DNA of 64,000 nt. It comes from Cedecea neteri NBRC 105707 = ATCC 33855. GTDB lineage: Bacteria > Pseudomonadota > Gammaproteobacteria > Enterobacterales > Enterobacteriaceae. The position numbers and the translations under genes were made by a program. Below the pieces are notes generated by a model. That model was given only the letters and a program-made list of their open reading frames with translations, was not told the origin of the DNA and ran no database searches. Below, one piece after another: positions 46,762 to 55,672 of this stretch. Position 1 is the stretch's first letter. Every line of letters begins with the position of its first letter. The DNA is taken from assembly GCF_001571265.1 (NCBI RefSeq), contig NZ_BCTL01000028.1:1-64000 (forward strand). The letters are read 5' to 3'.

Positions 46762-47658
46762 ATGGATCCGCTTTCAGAGCTGCTTTCCCTGCTTAAACCC
46801 CAGAGCTATGCCTCGGGCGGCGTTGCCCTGCACGAGGAGATGGCCATCCAGTGGCCGGCACATGCCGGCATCAAGTGCTATGCCGTGGTGTCCGGGCGCT
46901 GCTGGCTCTCCGTTGAGGGGATGAACGAGCCGCTGCTGTTGCAGGCCGGCGACTGTTATCTTCTGCCCCCTGGGCCACCGTTTTGCCTGGCGACAGAGCC
47001 AGACGCCACGCCGGTGGACTTCTATACCCTGCGCGAGTCGGGCAAGCTGGGGCCTGACGTTGTCCCCGGCCAGCAGGAAAGCTGTTTTCTGGTCGGCGGC
47101 CATTTTGTGCTCAGTGGGGAAGCGGCCGACCTGCTGCTGAGCGCTTTGCCAGCGGTGGTGTGCATTCAGCAGCCTGAAAGTAAGGCCGCAATGCGCTGGG
47201 CGCTGGATCAAATGACCGATGAAGTCCGCCACCCTCGCCCCGGCGGTGCGCTGATTATCCAGCAACTGGCGTGGATGATGCTCATTCAGGCTTTGAGGCT
47301 GCACTTAGTTCAGCAACCCGCCGTTGGCTGGCTGTATGCCCTGGCGGATAAACAGCTCAGTCTGGCCTTGACCTGTATGCATAAAGAGCCCGCTTTCAAC
47401 TGGACGCTGGAAAAACTGGCGGAACGCGTAGGAATGTCGCGGTCGGCGTTTGCCGCCCGGTTCAAAGCGGTGACGGGCGCTTCGGCCATAGATTACCTGA
47501 CGCGCTGGCGGATGATGCTGGCCTGCGACAGGCTGCGCCAGTCCGGTGATTCTCTGGCGCGTATTGCGGTGACATTGGGGTATGAATCGGAAAGCGCGTT
47601 TGGTAAGGCTTTCAAGCGGGTGATGGGCTGCTCACCCCGGCAGTATTCAAAGGGATAG
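46762..47658 (+). CDS. AraC-family regulator divergent from the SDR
   Basis: A 298-residue regulator: N-terminal cupin (MDPLSELLSLLKPQSYASGGVALHEEMAIQWPAHAGIKCYAVVSGRCWL, the AraC_binding_2/cupin_6 type) and a C-terminal double helix-turn-helix (TLEKLAERVGMSRSAFAARF; SLARIAVTLGYESESAFGKAFKRVMG). ATG at 46762 has CCGGAGT in front; the longer frame is rejected. It probably controls the divergent SDR gene, as in many regulator/oxidoreductase pairs of this type. Confidence 0.9.
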   Translation: MDPLSELLSLLKPQSYASGGVALHEEMAIQWPAHAGIKCYAVVSGRCWLSVEGMNEPLLLQAGDCYLLPPGPPFCLATEPDATPVDFYTLRESGKLGPDVVPGQQESCFLVGGHFVLSGEAADLLLSALPAVVCIQQPESKAAMRWALDQMTDEVRHPRPGGALIIQQLAWMMLIQALRLHLVQQPAVGWLYALADKQLSLALTCMHKEPAFNWTLEKLAERVGMSRSAFAARFKAVTGASAIDYLTRWRMMLACDRLRQSGDSLARIAVTLGYESESAFGKAFKRVMGCSPRQYSKG

Positions 47659-47668
47659 CGGCAGGCGA

Positions 47669-48205
47669 TCAGGGCTGCTGGCGCTTGCCGGGCATCATTC
47701 GCAGCAGCGTATTGTCTTTCCAGACGTAATGGTGAAACAGCGCACCAAAAGCGTGAAGACCGATAACGAAATAGCCGGTGTTGGCGAGCAGCTCATGCCA
47801 GGATTTGATGCTGAATTCCAGGTCTTCATCCGGCACCGCCGCCACCGGCATTTGCAGCCCAAAGGCCACCCAGTCACTGCCGCGATAGTACATCGCCAGG
47901 AAGCCCAGCACCGGCAGCGCAATAAACATCAGATAGACAATCGTGTGGACCAGATGAGAGATGCCGGTCACCGCCGGATGCGGCCTGGGCACAATGGCCG
48001 GGGCGCGATACTTGATGCGAATCAGCAGGCGGGCAACCATCAGTACCAGGACGGAAATGCCACAGGTGAAATGGATGGAGTTAATGAGCGGCCGGTAGCT
48101 GCGCGGCGCAAAGCCACGCAGTTCCATAGCGCAATAGGCCCCCACGACCAGCAGAAAAACCAGCCAGTGGATTGAAATCTGTAACGAGGTGTATTTAGTG
48201 CGCAT
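47669..48205 (-). CDS. cybB: Cytochrome b561 (CybB-type)
   Basis: A 178-residue inner-membrane diheme cytochrome with four helices. Candidate heme-ligand His are in ISIHWLVFLL (helix 1), SIHFTCGISVLVL (helix 2), LVHTIVYLMF (helix 3) and IGLHAFGALFHHYVWKDNTLLRMMPG (helix 4), as in E. coli CybB, a superoxide:ubiquinone oxidoreductase. It neighbours ydcF as in E. coli. Paralogues (YceJ, YodB) exist, so the symbol rests partly on context. Confidence 0.85.
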   Translation of the reverse strand: MRTKYTSLQISIHWLVFLLVVGAYCAMELRGFAPRSYRPLINSIHFTCGISVLVLMVARLLIRIKYRAPAIVPRPHPAVTGISHLVHTIVYLMFIALPVLGFLAMYYRGSDWVAFGLQMPVAAVPDEDLEFSIKSWHELLANTGYFVIGLHAFGALFHHYVWKDNTLLRMMPGKRQQP

Positions 48206-48349
48206 GAGAGACCCTGCCCTGAAAAAACGTTAAATACCAGGATAACGAAGAAACATTAAAAGAGTATTAACATCAACGTATTATGGACGTTAATTTGTTT
48301 CAGCGTGTAATTTTTTAGCCTTAACGTTGTTCAGGGCAAAGCCCGAGGT

Positions 48350-49144
48350 TTACAGCCCACGTTCGCGGATCATTGCGCTCAGCGCCATATCCTGCTGGAG
48401 AGCGTGCCAGGCGGCCATCACCTGCGGCGGAATATCAACGTGAACGATGAAGTCTCGCCCCTGTGGACCATAGCCGGTTGCATCGTCTCGCAGGCGAGGA
48501 ATTTCGCCCAGCGCCAGCGAAACATAACGCTCGAGCGGCCACAGGCCCTCTGCCTCTCCGGCAAAAACGGTGCCCTGCTCGCCTTCAATTAACTCCGGCA
48601 CTACGCCCGGCCAGCTCAGCAATTCCGGCGCCTGCGCGTCGCCCTGCCAGACGCGAGCAAAAGTCGCGACGGTTCGGCGCTGCATGGTCGGGTCCTGAAC
48701 AATCAATACACGCGCTGGGCTCAGGCCAGACTCGGCCATCTTAGCCACGCTAAAGCGCGCATTTTCACCGCAGTTGGTTGATTTCTCTTCGAGGATGATT
48801 TTTTCGTTTGGGACTTTCCAGAACTGGTGGGCAATATCTTTCAGGATTGCCGCTTCGGAACGCCCGGTTGTGGGAATGCTGTTATAGCGAGGATGTCGGG
48901 CTATTTCTGCGTAGAGATACGTCGTGGAATGGCCTATTCCGCCGGTGATCAACAGCGGTTTTTCGCTGTTGGCGGCAAACTCACAGGCGGCGTCAATAGT
49001 TGGGATCACGGCGTTACCGGCCAGGATAATCAGGTCGGCATCCTGTGCCTGCGGCGCACCTGTAAAATCGCTTTGCGCCAGCCACTGGCCCAGCGTGTTA
49101 ACAGCCTGAACTGTCGGCTGGCTCAAGGTTGCGGATGTCATCAT
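48350..49144 (-). CDS. ydcF: YdcF, DUF218-domain protein
   Basis: A 264-residue soluble protein: DUF218 domain with [51 protein letters not shown] and EEKSTNCGENARFSV. E. coli YdcF (266 residues) binds S-adenosylmethionine; its reaction is unknown. GGAGG lies nine bases before the first of two adjacent ATG codons. Single gene. Confidence 0.93.
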   Translation of the reverse strand: MMTSATLSQPTVQAVNTLGQWLAQSDFTGAPQAQDADLIILAGNAVIPTIDAACEFAANSEKPLLITGGIGHSTTYLYAEIARHPRYNSIPTTGRSEAAILKDIAHQFWKVPNEKIILEEKSTNCGENARFSVAKMAESGLSPARVLIVQDPTMQRRTVATFARVWQGDAQAPELLSWPGVVPELIEGEQGTVFAGEAEGLWPLERYVSLALGEIPRLRDDATGYGPQGRDFIVHVDIPPQVMAAWHALQQDMALSAMIRERGL

Positions 49145-49230
49145 TAGCGGGATCCTCCCGGTTAAAAACCAGCGTGTAGCCTAACCCGGTCAAGGCTATA
49201 CGCCTATCAGATGCGACTGAAAGGGCTGTT

Positions 49231-50076
49231 TCAGGCTGCCAGCGGCTTGCGCAGCAGCAGACGGTAATCGTCCGGGTCGCCCTTCGGCTCCATCTCGATA
49301 AGCTGATAGCCGTTTTTAAGCAGCATCATCACCATGCCACGGAACTTGTTGCGGGTTTTCACGGTTAGCGTGCGGTAGCCCTGTTCCACCGTCCATTTTT
49401 CCTGCTCAACCAGTAAAGCCTGAGCGGCGCCGTCCCGTCTGAACTCGGGTAAAACGCCGCCCAGCCAGCTGTAAAACTCTGTTTCGCTCAGCGCATAGCC
49501 AAGCTTGAACCCGGCGGGCACGCCGTTCACACAGGCGATGAGCTGGCTGGTTTGATTTGTCGCCAGGCGGGCCTGAAGATCCGCCACGCTTCTACAATCT
49601 TCAAACTCCGGCAGGCGGTGATAAAGTTCGAGGATCTCCTCCAGCGAGGCATGCCGCACGGTAATGCCCGTCTCCTGGAACGTCATCCCAGAATATGGCT
49701 TGTCCCTGCAGGCCGCCAGGCGGCTGGCTAAATCCCCCACGTGCAGCTCAAGCTGGTGGTTATCCGGGTCAAGAAAATAGAAGGAATCCCCTTCGCTGCG
49801 GTTGTCTTTCCAGATCCGAACCTCGCGCTGCTCCAACGTTTTAACAAGCTGAGGAAATGCCTCGGCGCTTAAGCTGAAGGCAAAATGGGTGTAATGAACC
49901 GGACGTTCACCGGCCTTTGCATCCAGAGAAAGGCAAAGCCATAAATCACCGCAGGAAAGATACGCCCCGGCGTCCCAGCTCGCATGCAGCCTGACGCCCG
50001 GCAGGCTTTGGTAAAACGCAAGGCTCCGCGCCAGGTCGCGCACCGCAAGCGTCAGGTGATTCAGGCCGGTTAGCAT
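49231..50076 (-). CDS. FosA-type fosfomycin glutathione transferase fused to a GNAT domain
   Basis: A 281-residue fusion. Residues 1-133 align without gaps with FosA: metal ligands His7, His64 and Glu110, plus Thr9, Lys90, Ser94 and Arg119, all at the positions known from FosA of Pseudomonas. The motifs are [37 protein letters not shown] and LELHVG. Residues about 138-281 are a GNAT acetyltransferase ([23 protein letters not shown], then [21 protein letters not shown]). FosA normally ends near residue 139. The start is three bases from the VF530-like gene's stop, so the two form an operon. Fosfomycin resistance is expected from the residues, but not tested; the GNAT substrate is unknown. Confidence 0.9.
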   Translation of the reverse strand: MLTGLNHLTLAVRDLARSLAFYQSLPGVRLHASWDAGAYLSCGDLWLCLSLDAKAGERPVHYTHFAFSLSAEAFPQLVKTLEQREVRIWKDNRSEGDSFYFLDPDNHQLELHVGDLASRLAACRDKPYSGMTFQETGITVRHASLEEILELYHRLPEFEDCRSVADLQARLATNQTSQLIACVNGVPAGFKLGYALSETEFYSWLGGVLPEFRRDGAAQALLVEQEKWTVEQGYRTLTVKTRNKFRGMVMMLLKNGYQLIEMEPKGDPDDYRLLLRKPLAA

Positions 50077-50078
50077 GG

Positions 50079-50354
50079 TTATTCCTTATTCTTAGCCTGC
50101 CAGTTTGCCCACGGGCTTTCTGCCGGAACATCATTTTCATTCGGCTCGTCGAGTGAGGCGATATACATCTCTTCCACTTCTTTACGCGCCCACGGCGTGC
50201 GGCGTAAAAACTTCAGGCTGGACTTAACGCTGGGGTCGCTTTTAAAGCAGTTAATGTTCACCTGCCGCGCCATTTCTTCCCAGCCATAGCGTGCAACCAG
50301 CGCGGTCAGCAGCGCCTCAAGCGTAATGCCATGCAGCGGATCTTTTGAACTCAT
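50079..50354 (-). CDS. VF530-family DNA-binding protein
   Basis: A 91-residue protein of the VF530/DUF2132 family: [60 protein letters not shown], the whole small helical domain, followed by an acidic tail. The family member from Vibrio fischeri has a DNA-binding fold; the cellular role is unknown. The ATG at 50354 begins MSSKDPLHG, the family start. First gene of the pair with the FosA-GNAT fusion. Confidence 0.9.
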   Translation of the reverse strand: MSSKDPLHGITLEALLTALVARYGWEEMARQVNINCFKSDPSVKSSLKFLRRTPWARKEVEEMYIASLDEPNENDVPAESPWANWQAKNKE

Positions 50355-50491
50355 GATTATTCCGGATATTTCGATAATTTGCGCACACCTTACTGATTCT
50401 GCCAGCGAGGCGCAACAAGGTGCGGGCGGCGATCCCGAAGAAGTGAAAAGAAGTGAGAGGCGGCCCATCGCTGAGCCGCAGAAGTGGTAAA

Positions 50492-52186
50492 TCAGAAGGT
50501 TTCCCAGTTATCGGCAGAAACCGCAACCGGCCGCGCTGATGTGGACGCAGGAGAAGGAACGACATAGCGGCTTTTCGGTGCGGCGGAAGGACCGTCTTTC
50601 AGGCGGAACGTGCCTACAGCCTCCGTCAGCCGTGCGGCCTGTTCTTCCAGGGAAACGGCGGCGGCTGAAGCCTCTTCCACCAGCGAAGCATTCTGCTGGG
50701 TAACGTTATCCATCTCGTGAATAGCCTGCCCGACCTGCTGAATGCCCCGGCTTTGCTCGTCAGACGCAGCGGCGATTTCCAGCATAATATCGGTCACACG
50801 GCGAACAGCTTCCACAATCCCCGTCACCGTGGTGCCCGCCTGCGCCACCTGGCGGGAGCCGGAATCAATCAGCGACACGGACTCGCTGATAAGCCCTTCA
50901 ATCTCTTTTGCCGCCTGGGCGCTTCGCTGCGCCAGCGTGCGCACCTCGCTTGCCACAACTGCAAATCCACGGCCTTGCTCCCCGGCTCTGGCGGCCTCAA
51001 CGGCAGCGTTCAGCGCCAGAATGTTGGTCTGGAAAGCAATGCTGTTGATTACCGCCGTTATCTCAGAGATTTTCTTCGAGCTGGCGGAAATATTGTCCAT
51101 CGTGCTGACCACGCCGGAGACAATACGCCCGCCGTCGCTGGCCTTCTGCGAAGCATCTTCCGCAAGCTTTGTTGCATGATGCGCGTTGTCGGCGTTTTGT
51201 TTCACCGTGGCGGTAAGCTGCTCCATGCTGGCGGCGGTTTGCTCGATGGCCGCTGCCTGTTGTTCAGTACGGGATGAGAGATCGGTGTTACCGGCAGAAA
51301 TTTCGCTCGAGCCCTGGTAGATAGCCTCGGCCCCTTCACGCACGGTGCTCACGGTGCTGACCAGTTGCTGCTGCATATGCTGCAGGTGCTGGCTGAGCTT
51401 GCCAATTTCGCTGCTGCCGGTCGCTTCCGCCGACAGGGTTAAATCCCCCTCGGAGATGTGCTCGATGCGCTTCGCCGCGCGCTGCAGCGGGCCAATCACC
51501 ACGCGGCGCAGCATGATGAAGGTAAATACCGTCATGAAAAGCGCCAGCGCAAAGGCCCCGGCCATCAGCGCCACGCTGGTTCTTGTGCGGTTATCGGCCT
51601 GCTCCCTCAGCGCGTTTGCCCGTTCGGTTCGAATGCTGACCGCTTTTTGCAGGTTGGCACCGTAGTCGCTGTCCAGCTTGCGCACGACCTCGCTTTCATG
51701 GGTGATGATCGCCTCAAACATGCCGTTTTTGGCAAACTTCAGCATCGGCTTCATGCCTTTTTCGAGATAGGTAGCAAACTCATCCTGCAGCCCTTTGTCC
51801 AGCGCCTGGTCTTCGGGCGTTTTTACCTTACGGGCCATATAGGCGTTGAAACCATCCTGCGCCTGCTTGATGAGCCCTTCGGCATTGGCCACGTTCTGTT
51901 TAACCTGATCCATATCCGCCACGCGGCTTGCCGCCCCCGCGTTGATCAGGTTGATACGTGCGGTGCGCAAATGGTTGGCGCTGTCCGCCAGCCCCATACG
52001 TACCTGAATTTCTTCCGTGACGTCCTGAAGCGCACGGTCACTCTGGATAAGAAAATAGCTGGCGAAACCGATGCAGAGCGCGAACAGCAGCAGAATGCCG
52101 CCGAGAATGGAGGAAAACAGCGGCACCAGCCTGATGTGATGCCAGAAGCGCACGCCGTTTTGTGGGGTCAGAGTTTTTATCGACAT
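50492..52186 (-). CDS. Methyl-accepting chemotaxis protein (Tar/Tsr type)
   Basis: A 564-residue receptor: helix 1 about residues 20-48, a four-helix periplasmic sensor to about 205, helix 2 about 206-228 and a HAMP domain ([29 protein letters not shown]). A cytoplasmic coiled coil follows with the hairpin tip [36 protein letters not shown]. The C-terminus ends NWETF, the pentapeptide that tethers CheR and CheB, so it is a major-type receptor. The sensor domain does not reveal its ligand. It borders the T6SS genes but has its own promoter region (140 bases). Confidence 0.95.
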   Translation of the reverse strand: MSIKTLTPQNGVRFWHHIRLVPLFSSILGGILLLFALCIGFASYFLIQSDRALQDVTEEIQVRMGLADSANHLRTARINLINAGAASRVADMDQVKQNVANAEGLIKQAQDGFNAYMARKVKTPEDQALDKGLQDEFATYLEKGMKPMLKFAKNGMFEAIITHESEVVRKLDSDYGANLQKAVSIRTERANALREQADNRTRTSVALMAGAFALALFMTVFTFIMLRRVVIGPLQRAAKRIEHISEGDLTLSAEATGSSEIGKLSQHLQHMQQQLVSTVSTVREGAEAIYQGSSEISAGNTDLSSRTEQQAAAIEQTAASMEQLTATVKQNADNAHHATKLAEDASQKASDGGRIVSGVVSTMDNISASSKKISEITAVINSIAFQTNILALNAAVEAARAGEQGRGFAVVASEVRTLAQRSAQAAKEIEGLISESVSLIDSGSRQVAQAGTTVTGIVEAVRRVTDIMLEIAAASDEQSRGIQQVGQAIHEMDNVTQQNASLVEEASAAAVSLEEQAARLTEAVGTFRLKDGPSAAPKSRYVVPSPASTSARPVAVSADNWETF

Positions 52187-52325
52187 GTCCGTGACTCTCT
52201 TTGTATGGGGAATTCCCTTCAGAAGTCATCGGCCCCGGCGCGCAAAAACATTACGCGCCACGTCACAGATTTGCGTTAATGACGCTAAAGAAGTGGCGGA
52301 AGGTTAAGTGGATCACAGGTTTGGC

Positions 52326-53564
52326 TTAGCGTTTCTCCACCTGCTGCTTTATCAGCGCATAGCGGTTCAGCAACTGCCTGATTTGCATGTCGGTTTGCGT
52401 CAGTTGCGCGTCGGGTAGCGGCGTGCCCGTCGGGGACTGGCTCAGTGAATACAGACGCTCTTCCAGAGGCGTGCTGCGCGAGAAATGTTGGGTGATGGTA
52501 AAGACCATAGATTTAAGCTCGGAGCCGGTCAGGTATTTGCCTTTACGTTCGTCCAGCGCGTTGAGCCGACGGGTCAGCTCGCTCAGGCCCGCCATGCCCT
52601 GATGCCAGCCTGAAAGCTGCTCCGGCGGCAAAGCGTTGCCGTTCAGGTAACGTGCCCATTGCGCTTTCAGGCCTTCAACCTGCTCCGGCCTGGCACGCCC
52701 GGCCAGCTCATAGCCATAATCCTGCAGCAGCAACGGCGGCAGTCGGCCAAGCTCAACGAGGGCGGCTTCGCTTGCCGTCACCGGCAGCGGACTTGTGGGC
52801 TGCGGGTAAATGTTTTGCCAGCCCCAAAATCCCGCGCTCCCCACGGCCAGCATAACCAACATCCCAGCCGCAAAGCTCCGCCAGAGCGGCGCCGATGAAG
52901 GCTTAGGCGCAAAGTTCACAACACCAGGCGCTGCCGGGTCCTCACGTGCGACATAGATCAGCGGCTCGCTGCCGGAAGGTATTTGATTTTCCAGGATCGG
53001 AGCAGATAAAGGCACGACAACCGCAGCGCCGGAGCCGGTGCCTGCGTCCATATTCTCCAGCCGGATTGCCGCATTGTGCATAAAGGTACAAAGCTCGCCC
53101 ACCTGGCTGGCATTTTTTAGCTCCAGCCGCTGCAGCACATCGCGCAGCGCATTCAGATGCTCTTCTGCCTGATAGACCAGCGGTAAATCAGCGTAATTAA
53201 GGGTGAGCGTGCGCAGCGTTGACTGCAGGCGGTGGCTAAACCCGACCATAATTTCCATGCGGGCATGCACCGGCTGCGGCCACATAATGCCCCACTGCCG
53301 GCTCAGCAGAACCTCCATTATCGCCAGCCCTTCATTAAGGCCAGCCATGCCGGCAAGTCGGGTTCGGGCCAGCGTATACCAGCAAAGCGTTTGAAGCTCC
53401 ACGCCATTCTGGCGAAACAGCGACAGGCTTAGCTGCTCTACGAGCGTCCAGTTCACATCCGGGCGCGCCGGATGGTTCAGCTTAGCGAGCTCATCACGCA
53501 GGGAAGCATATTCCGGCAACGTGCGCGGGTCGCCGCCGGTTTTAATTTGATGGGAATTTTTCAA
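52326..53564 (-). CDS. VasL/ImpA_N-type T6SS accessory protein (TssA-like, membrane anchored)
   Basis: A 412-residue protein with an ImpA/TssA-type N-terminal domain (IKTGGDPRTLPEYASLRDELAKLNHPARPDVNW; GLNEGLAIMEVLLSRQWGIMWPQPVHAR). One membrane helix lies at about 235-255 (AAGMLVMLAVGSAGFWGW), and a C-terminal VasL-like domain follows. The start is uncertain: TTG at 53564 gives the family N-terminus, and a second TTG lies at 53600; neither has a good ribosome site. Last T6SS gene here, after tssE. It is distinct from the soluble TssA at 57.4-59 kb. Confidence 0.83.
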   Translation of the reverse strand: MKNSHQIKTGGDPRTLPEYASLRDELAKLNHPARPDVNWTLVEQLSLSLFRQNGVELQTLCWYTLARTRLAGMAGLNEGLAIMEVLLSRQWGIMWPQPVHARMEIMVGFSHRLQSTLRTLTLNYADLPLVYQAEEHLNALRDVLQRLELKNASQVGELCTFMHNAAIRLENMDAGTGSGAAVVVPLSAPILENQIPSGSEPLIYVAREDPAAPGVVNFAPKPSSAPLWRSFAAGMLVMLAVGSAGFWGWQNIYPQPTSPLPVTASEAALVELGRLPPLLLQDYGYELAGRARPEQVEGLKAQWARYLNGNALPPEQLSGWHQGMAGLSELTRRLNALDERKGKYLTGSELKSMVFTITQHFSRSTPLEERLYSLSQSPTGTPLPDAQLTQTDMQIRQLLNRYALIKQQVEKR

Positions 53565-53608
53565 GGGATTGTTCTTCTGATGAGTGTTCTGAAAATACAA
53601 GCCGCAGC

Positions 53609-54064
53609 TCAGAGGCTGACTTTGCGGTCCATATATTGCTGCTGTTTTAAATGGCGCAACAAGACTCTGCCTTCGGGCATAAATTCGGTGCCGTATCGGA
53701 CCAGGCCAAGACCTTTAAGCTCGGCGTCAATCGCGTAACGCAATTCTCCTGGCTGCGTTTGTTCGAGCAACAGCACGTTAATGCTCTTCAGACGCGGCTC
53801 ATACTTCAGCAATACGCTGCCCAAGGCGCTTTTCAACTGATGGGCCGTGCCCGGCATACCCTGCAGGATTTTGGTCATTTCCGGCAGGCCGTAATCAGGC
53901 AGGTGCGCCAGCGTCCCGGCGCGGCAGTTGAGAATACGCTGCATGTTATCCAGCACCGACAGAATGACCTGATTTTCTTCGCTGACCTGATGCAGCGCGA
54001 GTTCCCCGGAGAAATTACCGAGCAGCATGTCATACAGCGAAGGGGTGTGATGCGACTGTGGCAT
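53609..54064 (-). CDS. tssE: TssE, T6SS baseplate wedge protein (gp25-like)
   Basis: A 151-residue protein of the gp25-like baseplate family: SLYDMLLGNFSG at the start, DNMQRILNCRAGTLAHLPDYGLPEMTKIL in the middle with the conserved R-x-G-x-L/LPDYGLP pattern, and RLKSINVLLLEQ.PGELRYAIDAEL. It joins TssF, TssG and TssK to form the baseplate that starts sheath assembly. It begins two bases after the tssJ stop. Confidence 0.93.
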   Translation of the reverse strand: MPQSHHTPSLYDMLLGNFSGELALHQVSEENQVILSVLDNMQRILNCRAGTLAHLPDYGLPEMTKILQGMPGTAHQLKSALGSVLLKYEPRLKSINVLLLEQTQPGELRYAIDAELKGLGLVRYGTEFMPEGRVLLRHLKQQQYMDRKVSL

Positions 54065-54066
54065 GG

Positions 54067-54609
54067 TTACTCCTTCACAGGGATCAGCGTCAGGCGATTC
54101 TTCCCGGCTTCAATCACTCGGGGCTTATCCGGGTCCAGCGCCTCACGATCGAGGGTTAGCTTCCACGTTTCCTTCTCGCTATCCGGGTCGCGGAACAGCC
54201 CAACAACGGCGACAAACCGGGTATCAGCCTCCATCGGCATATCGAGACTGACGTCCCCGCCCGGCTTGAGTACCACATCACGGCTGGCCAGCAGATCGGC
54301 GCCAAGCAGGCTTTCTCCGTCCTTTAGCAGTTGCTGGTAGACCATTTTGTCGAAGGTTTTATTGTCTTTGAGCTGGTAAATACGCAGCAGCACCGGCGCC
54401 GAAAATGAATGGTTTTCGCGCGCGTCTGTGTTCAGCTCTTCACGCGCGGTGAAGTCCAGGTGCAACACCTTAATCTTCTTATAGAACACAGAGGTGAAGG
54501 CCGATTTCGTGCCATCGCTGACGCTTTGCGTCAGGCCACAGCCCGCCAGGCTTAACGCTAGCAGGGGCAGCAGCCAGCGTTGGGTCTTAATTAAACTTGT
54601 ACGTAACAC
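54067..54609 (-). CDS. tssJ: TssJ, outer-membrane lipoprotein of the T6SS membrane complex
   Basis: A 180-residue lipoprotein precursor: signal with lipobox SLAGC (Cys24) and a TssJ transthyretin-like domain (HSFSAPVLLRIYQLKDNKTFDKMVYQQLLKD; KLTLDREALDPDKPRVIEAGKN). TssJ binds TssM and links it to the outer membrane. The start is GTG at 54609, with AAGGAAA seven bases upstream; the frame open to 54714 is rejected since it would bury the signal peptide. It overlaps the end of tssG by 23 bases. Confidence 0.92.
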   Translation of the reverse strand: MLRTSLIKTQRWLLPLLALSLAGCGLTQSVSDGTKSAFTSVFYKKIKVLHLDFTAREELNTDARENHSFSAPVLLRIYQLKDNKTFDKMVYQQLLKDGESLLGADLLASRDVVLKPGGDVSLDMPMEADTRFVAVVGLFRDPDSEKETWKLTLDREALDPDKPRVIEAGKNRLTLIPVKE

Positions 54610-55672
54610 GTCGGTTTCCTTGTTGTGTTCTCGCGGGCTGAAGGCCGCGGTAATAACCCAGTTCCGTGGTAAAACGCTCGGGCAGATCGTCGGGGAGTCT
54701 TTCCTCTTCGGCACCCAGCACGCCGTTCATACCGAGCCAGAAAGGTCCCTCGCCCAGCGGGGGAGCCGCCAGCAGCCGGGTATCGGTAGTGAGAGTGATT
54801 TTTGCTTTAAAGCGCCAGCCGAGATAAACCCGCAGCATCACCAGAAAATCCTGATACAGCCGGCCGTCCGGCTTCCAGCCCAGCGACTCCTGCGCGTTGT
54901 CCGTGAACAGGGCGATCAGCAGCTGGCTGTTGGCTTCCATCGCTTCATCCCCTAGCGGCATATTGCCATCCAGCAAAAAATCTTGATCGCCGTGAAACCC
55001 CAGCGGCTGGCTGATTTCCACCGGCCGCAGGCAGTACGGGCTGACCTGCACGGTGGTCTCCGGGGCCAGCAGGCTCACTAGCGCCTGTATCCCTTCCTGG
55101 GTTTTTCCCGGCTGACGTAACACGCCGAGCAGAGCCAGAAAGCGCGATACCGGCGTGGCGATATGGTTTGCCGTGCCGGGGATCCCCAGCCCGACCAAGC
55201 CCAGCAAGGACTGCGAGATACCGTCTGTTCCGCCAGGTTCAAAGGTGGCCGGGTAAGAGTACTTCCGCCAGATGCGGTAAAACTGGGTCAGGATGCGATG
55301 GCTAAAAATATCCAGAAAGCCCTGCAGCGCCTCATGCCCTTCCCGGCGCTGGGTGATGTCGTCGAGATATGCGGTCGGCAGCGGGGAATCCACCCCGTAC
55401 ATTCCCATAAAGGTGGTCCGGATGCGCGGGGGCTGGGCATCATCGTCTGCGTCGTATTCAACGGATTTCAGCTCGCTGGCCGGAAACCCCATTCCCGGAT
55501 GAGGCGCAAAACGCACGGGATCGTCCGCCGGATGACTGGTCGAACCCAGCGGCGGTTTATCTTTGTGACGCTTTTCCAGCAGCTGGCAGAAACGATAAAA
55601 GTTAATCCGCTGGAGGCAGGCCTCCAGCCGGGGGGTCAGCCGGGAATACGGCGGCTGTGCTTCTCTTCCCAT
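54587..55672 (-). CDS. tssG: TssG, T6SS baseplate protein
   Basis: A 361-residue TssG: N-terminal INFYRFCQLLEKRHKDKPPLGSTSHPADDPVRFAPHPGMGFPASELKSVEY, the family opening, then TTFMGMYGVDSPLPTAYLDDI and a C-terminal KAKITLTTDTRLLAAPPLGEGPFWLG. It forms the wedge with TssF2-TssE. It overlaps the end of tssF by 37 bases, so translation is coupled. Confidence 0.94.
   Translation of the reverse strand: MGREAQPPYSRLTPRLEACLQRINFYRFCQLLEKRHKDKPPLGSTSHPADDPVRFAPHPGMGFPASELKSVEYDADDDAQPPRIRTTFMGMYGVDSPLPTAYLDDITQRREGHEALQGFLDIFSHRILTQFYRIWRKYSYPATFEPGGTDGISQSLLGLVGLGIPGTANHIATPVSRFLALLGVLRQPGKTQEGIQALVSLLAPETTVQVSPYCLRPVEISQPLGFHGDQDFLLDGNMPLGDEAMEANSQLLIALFTDNAQESLGWKPDGRLYQDFLVMLRVYLGWRFKAKITLTTDTRLLAAPPLGEGPFWLGMNGVLGAEEERLPDDLPERFTTELGYYRGLQPARTQQGNRRVTYKFN

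Noticed and set aside
48206-48349. RydC-like small RNA near cybB
   Set aside because: The position resembles the E. coli location, but no matching sequence or terminator was seen.
54610-54714. Extension of tssJ to an upstream ATG
   Set aside because: It would place 35 charged residues before the lipoprotein signal; the GTG at 54609 has a ribosome site and a clean signal peptide.
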